Source: Pseudomonadota bacterium (GTDB taxonomy: Bacteria > Pseudomonadota > Alphaproteobacteria > SMXQ01). Taken from it: 5,459 nucleotides of DNA. Where the stretch lies: contig JADFPK010000138.1 of NCBI GenBank assembly GCA_022562375.1, forward strand, positions 1-5,459. Direction: 5' to 3'. Position 1 is the stretch's first letter; each line of letters begins with the position of its first letter. The notes below the pieces were generated by a model. That model worked only from the letters and a program-made list of their open reading frames with translations, was not told the DNA's origin and did no database searches. This document shows, piece after piece, positions 1-4,482 of the stretch. The position numbers and the translations under genes were made by a program.

Positions 1-1
1 C

Positions 2-604
2 TTCAGCGGCGGCCAAAGGCAACGGATCGCCATCGCGCGGGCGTTGGCGCTAATGCCGGAATTCATCGTCTGCGACGAGCCGGTGTCGGCGCTGGACGTC
101 TCGATCCAGGCGCAAGTCCTTAATTTGCTGAAGGAGTTGCAGGGAAAGTTGGGCCTGACCTACCTCTTTATCGCACATGATCTGGCCACCGTCGCCTATA
201 TCTGCGACCGGGTTGCCGTCCTGTATCTGGGACAGATCGTCGAATTGGCCGACACCGCGAAACTCTATTACACGCCGAAACATCCGTATACCGAAGCCCT
301 GATGTCGGCGATACCCGATATCGACCCGGACCAGCAGATGACTCCCGTACTTTTGAGCGGCGAGCGGCCGAACCCGGCCGATCCACCGCCGGGATGCCGT
401 TTCCACACCCGTTGCCGTTACGCCGATGAGACCTGCCGGACCACGCAGCCGGCGCTCCGCGAAATCGAATCCGGGCACTTCGTCTCCTGCCATTACGCCG
501 AAACCCTGGAGTTGAAGGGGGCGCTTGTGCAGCGCTCGGCAAGCGATCCGGCCGCCCCCGATAACCGGCGCGCGAATGAGCAAAGTATCGGGGAGCCGTC
601 GTAG
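2..604 (+). CDS. Dipeptide/oligopeptide ABC transporter ATP-binding protein, C-terminal part (DppF/OppF family)
   Basis: This is the 3' part of a gene that begins before the window; about 200 residues are visible. It is the cytoplasmic ATPase that powers a peptide/nickel-type (Dpp/Opp) importer. The visible order is: the ABC signature [15 protein letters not shown] from the first base; Walker B (FIVCDEP) and D-loop (SALD) at about 57-90; the switch histidine in FIAHD at about 170-180; then the oligo_HPY C-terminal domain with the typical KHPYTEAL. Walker A lies upstream of the window. The tail has four cysteines, at 395, 413, 434 and 488 (C-x5-C-x6-C-x17-C), the pattern seen in Dpp/Opp ATPases and reported in some to hold an iron-sulfur cluster. 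After the last cysteine comes a polar tail of about 37 residues, probably disordered. The TTG at 44 is internal, not a start, because the signature motif lies upstream of it in frame. The gene ends with TAG 42 nt before the sulfatase-type gene, so the two are probably co-transcribed. The family is certain; the transported solute is unknown, and DppD rather than DppF is possible. Confidence 0.95.
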   Translation, partial: FSGGQRQRIAIARALALMPEFIVCDEPVSALDVSIQAQVLNLLKELQGKLGLTYLFIAHDLATVAYICDRVAVLYLGQIVELADTAKLYYTPKHPYTEALMSAIPDIDPDQQMTPVLLSGERPNPADPPPGCRFHTRCRYADETCRTTQPALREIESGHFVSCHYAETLELKGALVQRSASDPAAPDNRRANEQSIGEPS

Positions 605-634
605 CCGTCTTCTTGTCCGCTTCTCGTCAAGAGC

Positions 635-638
635 GAGG
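635..638 (+). promoter_or_regulatory. Ribosome binding site of the sulfatase/PMH-like gene
   Basis: GAGG lies 8 nt before the ATG at 647. It favours 647 over the out-of-frame ATG at 642. No convincing promoter is seen in the 42-nt gap after the ABC gene, which fits read-through transcription from upstream. Confidence 0.6.
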
Positions 639-646
639 CGTATGCC

Positions 647-2191
647 ATGAACATACTCTTCATAGTAGCAGATCAGTGGCGGGGCGAATGCCTGTCGGCG
701 CTGGGCCACCCCCATGTCAAGACTCCGAAGCTGGACGCTCTCGCCGCCGACGGTGTCTCTTTCAAGTTCCATTATGCACAGGCGACGCCCTGCGGCCCGT
801 CCCGGGCCAGCCTCTACACCGGCATGTACATGCAAAACCACCGTTCGGTCCTCAACGGAACGCCGCTCGATGCCCGTTACACCAACGTCGCATTGGAGGC
901 CCGCAAAGCCGGATACAAACCGGCATTATTCGGATATACCGACATCAGCCCCGACCCACGCCAATACCCGCCCGGAGATTACGTTCTCAAAAGTTATGAG
1001 GGAGTGTTGCCGGGCATGGTTCCGGTCACTCATTTAACCAGCGGTTGGAAACCGTGGCTGGCGTATCTGAAGGCGAAGGGCTACCCCATACCGGCGGATC
1101 CCTTGGCCATGTTCGCCGCCCAGGCGCCATACCCAGGAGCGGAAAACAAGGGCAAAACCTTCGCCCCCGCCAGTTTCAAGGCAGAGGACAGCACCACGGC
1201 ATTCCTCGTCGATGAGGCGATCAAATACCTTTCGGTGCGTCACGATAGTCCCTGGTTCGTCCACCTGTCCTTCCTTTCGCCCCACCCCCCGTTCATCGCG
1301 CCGGAGCCTTTCCACGATCTGTGCGACATTGAAGACATGCCGCTTCCGGTGCGCCAGGCGACGCCGGAGGAAGAGGCGGCCCAACACCCTTGGCTGGGGC
1401 ATTATCTATTCAACCAGCGGGGATCGGGCTATACCTTCGGCGCCGACCCGCGCGACAATCTTGCCATTTCGGAGCGGGATCTTCGTCAAATCCGGGCGAC
1501 GTACTTCGGCATGATGTCGGAGGTCGATGCGCAAATCGGCCGGCTGATGGATTACCTCAAGCAGGTCGGCGCCTACGAAGACACCCTGATCATCTTTACG
1601 TCCGACCACGGCGGTCACTTGGGCGATCACTGGATGTTCGGCAAATTCAGCTACTTCGAGCAGACCTTCCACATCCCCCTTATCGTCCACCATCCGACGC
1701 CCGGGGCAGGCCCCGCACGCGGGTCCGTCGTCGACGCCTTCACCGAGAGTATCGACATCATGCCGACCATTCTCGAGGGGATCGGCGTGGAAATTCCGGC
1801 GCAGTGCGACGGCCATTCCCTATCGCCATTCTGCCGTGGCGAACGGCCGGAAGGGTGGCGGCGGGAATACCATGCGGAGTTCGATCTCAGGAGTCCTTAC
1901 AAAATTGAGGAAAATCCTCCCTTGGGACTGGAGATTAAACAATGCACGGCCAACATCATCCGCGGTGAACGGTACAAATACGTTCATTTCACCGCCCTGC
2001 CGCCCCTGTTCTTCGACCTTGAAGAGGATCCTGACGAGTTCCATGACCTTGCCGCCGACCCCGCCTATCGGGAGCGGGTCATCGAGTACGCCGGCAAGAT
2101 GCTGAGCTGGCGCATGGAACACGACGATCCGGCTCTTACCGACTTGCATGTGACCCGCGATGGAGTCGTAGGGGGTCCGCGGTCCAGATAA
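647..2191 (+). CDS. Cytoplasmic sulfatase / phosphonate monoester hydrolase-like protein (alkaline phosphatase superfamily)
   Basis: This complete 514-residue enzyme hydrolyses a sulfate, phosphate or phosphonate ester using a formylglycine nucleophile and a bound divalent metal. The N-terminus MNILFIVADQWRG carries metal ligand Asp9. The motif PCGPSRASLYTG has Cys49 (codon 791-793) in the C-x-P-S-R context that formylglycine-generating enzyme converts. SPHPPF gives His213, FTSDHGGHLGDH gives the metal pair Asp320-His321, and GKFSY gives Lys333. ERYKYVHF and LPPLFFDLEEDPDEFHDLA form the usual C-terminal sulfatase signature. From memory, length and many segments (NHRSVLNGTPLD, GYTDISPDPR, FTESIDIMPTIL) resemble Rhizobium phosphonate monoester hydrolase more than choline or aryl sulfatases. 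There is no signal peptide, so it should act in the cytoplasm. That suits a substrate brought in by the transporter encoded 42 nt upstream. No formylglycine-generating enzyme gene is in view. The superfamily is certain. The actual ester (sulfate, phosphonate monoester or phosphodiester) cannot be read from sequence, and these enzymes are often promiscuous. Confidence 0.93.
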   Translation: MNILFIVADQWRGECLSALGHPHVKTPKLDALAADGVSFKFHYAQATPCGPSRASLYTGMYMQNHRSVLNGTPLDARYTNVALEARKAGYKPALFGYTDISPDPRQYPPGDYVLKSYEGVLPGMVPVTHLTSGWKPWLAYLKAKGYPIPADPLAMFAAQAPYPGAENKGKTFAPASFKAEDSTTAFLVDEAIKYLSVRHDSPWFVHLSFLSPHPPFIAPEPFHDLCDIEDMPLPVRQATPEEEAAQHPWLGHYLFNQRGSGYTFGADPRDNLAISERDLRQIRATYFGMMSEVDAQIGRLMDYLKQVGAYEDTLIIFTSDHGGHLGDHWMFGKFSYFEQTFHIPLIVHHPTPGAGPARGSVVDAFTESIDIMPTILEGIGVEIPAQCDGHSLSPFCRGERPEGWRREYHAEFDLRSPYKIEENPPLGLEIKQCTANIIRGERYKYVHFTALPPLFFDLEEDPDEFHDLAADPAYRERVIEYAGKMLSWRMEHDDPALTDLHVTRDGVVGGPRSR

Positions 2192-2208
2192 CGCCATCGG
2201 CGCAAGCG

Positions 2209-2227
2209 CTTCCGAAAAAGCCGGAAG
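2209..2227 (+). terminator. Short hairpin just after the sulfatase-type gene
   Basis: CTTCCG (2209-2214) pairs with CGGAAG (2222-2227) across a 7-nt A-rich loop, with one extra G-T pair outside, 18 nt after the stop codon. No T-run follows, so it is at best a weak or Rho-assisted terminator or an mRNA 3' end stabiliser. The 3' arm lies in the first copy of the tandem repeat, so the second copy could pair with the same 5' arm. Confidence 0.3.
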
Positions 2228-2250
2228 TCACTTGGCCGGAAGTCACTTGG
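2221..2250. repeat. Exact 15-bp tandem duplication
   Basis: CCGGAAGTCACTTGG occurs twice back to back (2221-2235 and 2236-2250) with no mismatch. Each unit contains the small dyad AAGT-C-ACTT. It lies outside the coding sequence, starting 30 nt after the sulfatase stop. A recent replication slippage is the simplest explanation; a doubled protein-binding site is possible. Confidence 0.9.
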
Positions 2251-2518
2251 AATGACTCGCCGGCCCTGCCGCACTATTCGCCGGCCCCGAACCCCAATGA
2301 GACGGCCGCCAAACATTGCATTACGGATTTGTCGGTCGCTGAAATCCCCATGTCCGCCTTGACCTCGCTGAAACACCGCATGGCGAACCACGGGTCTTTG
2401 CGTGTATCGGCGGCGGAGATCTGGGCGCGGGGGCAGTGTTTCAAGGTGAGCTTGAGGTTATGAGCCGGTGGCGAATAACTTGAAGGCTTGGCGAGGACCG
2501 TGGCGCCTTCGAATGACT

Positions 2519-2543
2519 ACCGCCGCTCCCGGGGAGCGACGGT
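2519..2543. other. GC-rich hairpin in the convergent gap
   Basis: CGCTCC (2524-2529) pairs with GGAGCG (2533-2538) around a 3-nt loop. After one C/A mismatch the stem continues with ACCG (2519-2522) against CGGT (2540-2543). No T-run follows on either strand. It probably adds to transcript-end structure between the convergent genes. Confidence 0.5.
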
Positions 2544-2559
2544 TCCTTCCCAATCCTCT

Positions 2560-2590
2560 CGCCCGCGGAGCCGTCCGCGGGCGTTTGCTT
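2560..2590 (+). terminator. Terminator-like hairpin between convergent genes
   Basis: A perfect 9-bp stem, CGCCCGCGG (2560-2568) with CCGCGGGCG (2575-2583), encloses a 6-nt loop. The T-rich tract TTTGCTTT follows on the plus strand. This reads as a Rho-independent-type terminator for transcripts coming from the ABC/sulfatase side. Seen from the minus strand, the same stem begins 7 nt after the amidohydrolase stop codon but is not followed by a T-run. It could still protect or end that transcript. Confidence 0.6.
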
Positions 2591-3559
2591 TCACCGCGCC
2601 GGCGTCAGCTTCCACAGGCGCTCGGCATTGCCATGGGCCACGGCGTTGGCGACGGCGGACGGGAGTTCCCCCAGCGCCTTTCTCCACAAGGCCACCTGAT
2701 CGACATAATAGTCGCGATCGTTCCAGTGTTTGCCCCAGACGTTGTCGAGGGCGAAAACGAACCGGTCGGAATGATCCGTAATCAGTTTCCGCCACTCGGG
2801 CTTCAGGCCGCCGCCGTCGAACATTTCGATCCAGGCCTTGAAGCCGCCGCCGGACAGGTTCGATATCGGATTGCTGTGGGAGGTCAGGAAATGGATGTTT
2901 TTGTGGGCTTCGATCAGCCGCCTGGCCTCGCCGGCCTGCAGTTGCCCCATATGAATCAGCGCGAACGGGTGCTCCGGGTATTGCCTCAGCATTCCCTCGA
3001 GGCCGTCCATGAATTCCTGGCGTTCAGAGGACGAAAGCGAGCCGAATTCAATATGCGGGACGAACGGCCAGCCGTTGGCGACCGCGGCTTCGAGCGCCGC
3101 CGTGACACGCGGGTCGTCGGCGCGCACACGAACCGATGGGCACCTGTCCTTGGGACAGCCCGAATGAAACATCAGGACCTCGGCCATGGCCTTGAACCTG
3201 CCGCTCTCGACCTGGTTTTCGAGTGCCGCGTGGTATTTTTTATGGGGCCATTTGGCATCGCGGATGTAGCCCCACATCTTGGTCGTCACCGATGGCACGA
3301 TCCTTTCCGGCAGTTTCGCCGATAACCGAACGACGAACCCGGGCTTACGGCCGTGCCGTACCGATAGAAGGGTACGGCGGACCCCTGCCGCGTCCATGTT
3401 GGCGACGATGGTCTCGGCATCGACGTCTCGGTCCACTTGGCTGTGGGCATCGATGAAATAAAGTCCTTGCGCGCGGACTTCGGACGCCGGCGAACCCGCC
3501 AGCATCAGCACCGGGATCAGGCACCCGAGCCTGACGTGAATTAACCTCCAAACACTCAT
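2591..3559 (-). CDS. Exported amidohydrolase_2-type (TIM-barrel metal hydrolase family) protein
   Basis: This 322-residue protein has a signal peptide: basic MSVWRLIHVR, a hydrophobic stretch at about 11-23, and a likely cleavage after V-R-A at 30. It should act in the periplasm. The body follows the amidohydrolase_2 (PF04909-like) pattern: YFIDAHSQ at 34-41 in place of the usual D-x-H-x-H; MDAAGVRRTLL at 55-65; VPHIEFG with His169; HPFALIHMGQ with His203; FVFALDN with Asp272 at the site of the usual GSD; and NAERLWKL near the end. His39, His169, His203 and Asp272 could bind metal, but the second His of the first motif is Gln41. Cys135 and Cys140 could form a disulfide. The ATG at 3559 is chosen because a GGAGG lies 5 nt upstream and a clean signal peptide follows. 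An in-frame start at 3745 would add 62 residues without family character. The gene converges on the sulfatase operon and is divergent from the DUF302 gene. The fold is fairly sure; the reaction is unknown, and catalysis itself is not assured. Confidence 0.85.
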   Translation of the reverse strand: MSVWRLIHVRLGCLIPVLMLAGSPASEVRAQGLYFIDAHSQVDRDVDAETIVANMDAAGVRRTLLSVRHGRKPGFVVRLSAKLPERIVPSVTTKMWGYIRDAKWPHKKYHAALENQVESGRFKAMAEVLMFHSGCPKDRCPSVRVRADDPRVTAALEAAVANGWPFVPHIEFGSLSSSERQEFMDGLEGMLRQYPEHPFALIHMGQLQAGEARRLIEAHKNIHFLTSHSNPISNLSGGGFKAWIEMFDGGGLKPEWRKLITDHSDRFVFALDNVWGKHWNDRDYYVDQVALWRKALGELPSAVANAVAHGNAERLWKLTPAR

Positions 3560-3564
3560 TGCCC

Positions 3565-3569
3565 CCTCC
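3565..3569 (-). promoter_or_regulatory. Strong ribosome binding site deciding the amidohydrolase start
   Basis: On the minus strand GGAGG, within GGAGGGGG, lies 5 nt before the ATG whose first base is 3559. It fixes the start there and rejects the longer reading from 3745. Confidence 0.8.
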
Positions 3570-3646
3570 GAATGACCGGCGCCGGCGATGTTCCTAGCAC
3601 GGGCCACCACCGGGTTCCATTCGCCGACATTTCCATCGTTGGCGAT

Positions 3647-3652
3647 ATCATA
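3647..3652 (-). promoter_or_regulatory. Possible -10 element for the amidohydrolase gene
   Basis: Read on the minus strand this is TATGAT, a good match to a sigma-70 -10 box, about 88 nt before the start codon. No good -35 box is found 16-18 nt upstream of it, so the call is weak. Confidence 0.25.
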
Positions 3653-3750
3653 AGCCCCTGCTCGGCCGCGTCTTTGCGGGGGCGGGCCCCTTGGCTTCGA
3701 AAAGTAGATAACGGTGGTCGCCGGCCACCGCAACCAAAACGGCATCGCCG

Positions 3751-3777
3751 GTTGACGGCGGGAATTGTGGCGTCAAC
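3751..3777. promoter_or_regulatory. Operator-like inverted repeat
   Basis: GTTGACG (3751-3757) and its exact reverse complement CGTCAAC (3771-3777) are separated by 13 bp, so the half-site centres are 20 bp apart, about two helical turns. This geometry suits a dimeric regulator bound to one face of the DNA. It sits 133 nt before the DUF302 start and about 190 nt before the amidohydrolase start, so it could serve either gene. The left arm also contains TTGACG, a possible -35 box, but no -10 box follows at the right distance. Confidence 0.35.
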
Positions 3778-3897
3778 GCCCTTCGTGCTAGCATTATCGG
3801 CGACCGAGGGGAGCCGTCGTGGCAACCTCGGTTTCATCGGCCTGGCCACCGCGGGCGGCAAATTTCAGCGAGAACCCGCGGGCCGAAAGCCAAATGG

Positions 3898-3902
3898 GGA
3901 GG
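3898..3902 (+). promoter_or_regulatory. Ribosome binding site of the DUF302 gene
   Basis: GGAGG, within GGGGAGGG, lies 7 nt before the GTG at 3910. It supports the GTG start that yields a proper signal peptide. Confidence 0.8.
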
Positions 3903-3909
3903 GCCTGCC

Positions 3910-4386
3910 GTGATCCGTGTTCTGACCGTTCTCTTGATCGGCGCCTTGGCGCTCGCCACCGCCGCCGCCGCCCAGGAATGGGGCGCGCCGCCCGGCTGGG
4001 AGGTCGCCAAGACCCGGCATTCCTACGCCAACCTGATCGAGCGCCTCGCCGCCGCGATCAAGGCCAACAAGATGGGCCTGGTCACCCGCGCCAGCGCCAC
4101 GCTTGGCGCCAAGTCGCTGGGCAAGACGATACCAGGCAACATGGTGATCGGCGTCTACAGCCCGCGGTTCGCGGTCCGCATGTTGGCGGCGAGCATCCCC
4201 GCCGGGATCGAGGCGCCGATCCGCTTCTACGTCACCGAGAACGCCGATGGCACGGCGACCCTCGGCTACAAGACGCCGACGGCGGTCTTCGCGCCCTACG
4301 CCGACGGCGGCGAGAAGCTGACGCGGATGGCCCGCGAGCTCGACGCGATCTTCGCCAAGATCGCCAAGCAGGCGACCGCACCCTAG
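3910..4386 (+). CDS. Exported DUF302 domain protein
   Basis: This 158-residue protein starts at a GTG with an excellent Shine-Dalgarno. Residues 1-21 are a signal peptide (MIRVLTVLLIGALALATAAA, cleavage probably around A21-Q22), so the product is periplasmic. The rest matches the DUF302 pattern: SYANLIERLAAAIKANKMGL at 38-57, G-A-K-S-L-G-K-T near 66-73, the strand MVIGVYSPRFAVRML at 78-92, then A-G-I-E-A-P-I-R-F-Y-V near 98-108 and a G-T-A-T-L-G-Y-K-T-P segment near 114-123. A helical tail runs from about 134 to 154. DUF302 domains are small alpha/beta units without an agreed function; they occur alone, in tandem or fused to other domains. Here there is a single domain and nothing else. Codon use is strongly GC-ending, like the next gene and unlike the genes to the left. 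It is followed 96 nt later by the flavin hydroxylase gene, which has its own promoter candidate, so they may not form an operon. Confidence 0.85.
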   Translation: MIRVLTVLLIGALALATAAAAQEWGAPPGWEVAKTRHSYANLIERLAAAIKANKMGLVTRASATLGAKSLGKTIPGNMVIGVYSPRFAVRMLAASIPAGIEAPIRFYVTENADGTATLGYKTPTAVFAPYADGGEKLTRMARELDAIFAKIAKQATAP

Positions 4387-4442
4387 GCCCCCGGCCTCGC
4401 CAGGACCCCGCGCCTCGCCGCGCCCTCCCAATGGGCCGATTG

Positions 4443-4471
4443 TTGACGCGAAAGCGCGCCATGCCGTGCTA
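4443..4471 (+). promoter_or_regulatory. Candidate promoter of the MhpA-like gene
   Basis: TTGACG (4443-4448) is followed after 17 bp by GTGCTA (4466-4471). The -35 box is strong; the -10 box is poor by the E. coli consensus but acceptable for GC-rich alphaproteobacteria. Transcription would begin near 4478, only about 5 nt before the ATG at 4483 and about 32 nt before the GTG at 4510. Confidence 0.4.
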
Positions 4472-4482
4472 AGACCGGGGCC

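Larger units (their letters stand above)
2192..2590. other. Non-coding region between convergent genes
   Basis: This 399-nt gap lies between the sulfatase-type gene and the convergent amidohydrolase gene. It holds a short hairpin (2209-2227), an exact 15-bp tandem duplication (2221-2250), a second hairpin (2519-2543) and a terminator-like hairpin (2560-2590). One plus-strand frame is open through it to a TGA at 2461-2463, but it has no ATG, GTG or TTG start before the ATG at 2311. I recognise no protein in it; a decayed gene end is possible. I see no promoter or RNA gene here. Confidence 0.6.
3560..3909. other. Divergent intergenic region
   Basis: This 350-nt region lies between the amidohydrolase gene (minus) and the DUF302 gene (plus) and should carry promoters for both. 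It contains a weak minus-strand -10 candidate (3647-3652), a short hairpin (CGGTGG 3712-3717 with CCACCG 3725-3730), a 7-bp dyad (3751-3777) and a 7-bp inverted repeat with a long loop (CCGCGGG 3849-3855 with CCCGCGG 3875-3881). No convincing gene is seen; open frames across it lack protein-like composition. Confidence 0.6.

Noticed and set aside
50..841. A 263-codon minus-strand open frame across the ABC and sulfatase gene ends
   Set aside because: It is antisense to two well-supported genes, rich in Arg and Gly, and shows no recognisable domain.
2468..3325. A 285-codon plus-strand open frame opposite the amidohydrolase
   Set aside because: It is antisense to a gene with a signal peptide, ribosome binding site and family motifs; its own composition is not protein-like.
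3559..3745. A longer amidohydrolase starting at 3745
   Set aside because: The extra 62 residues have no family similarity and would bury the signal peptide; the ATG at 3559 has a strong ribosome binding site.
590..3820. The 13-mer GGGGAGCCGTCGT at both 590-602 and 3808-3820
   Set aside because: One exact 13-base match in a GC-rich 5.4-kb window is within chance, and the flanks do not match.
3572..3913. A 113-codon plus-strand frame whose stop overlaps the DUF302 GTG start (GTGA)
   Set aside because: The stop-start overlap suggests translational coupling, but there is no ribosome binding site before its ATG. The sequence is also Arg/Pro-rich without domain character, and it starts inside the amidohydrolase leader.
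3819..4472. A GTG start with a purine-rich upstream GAGGGGAG, giving a 217-codon frame
   Set aside because: The frame overlaps the whole DUF302 gene in another phase and is extremely Arg-rich, so it is a shadow.
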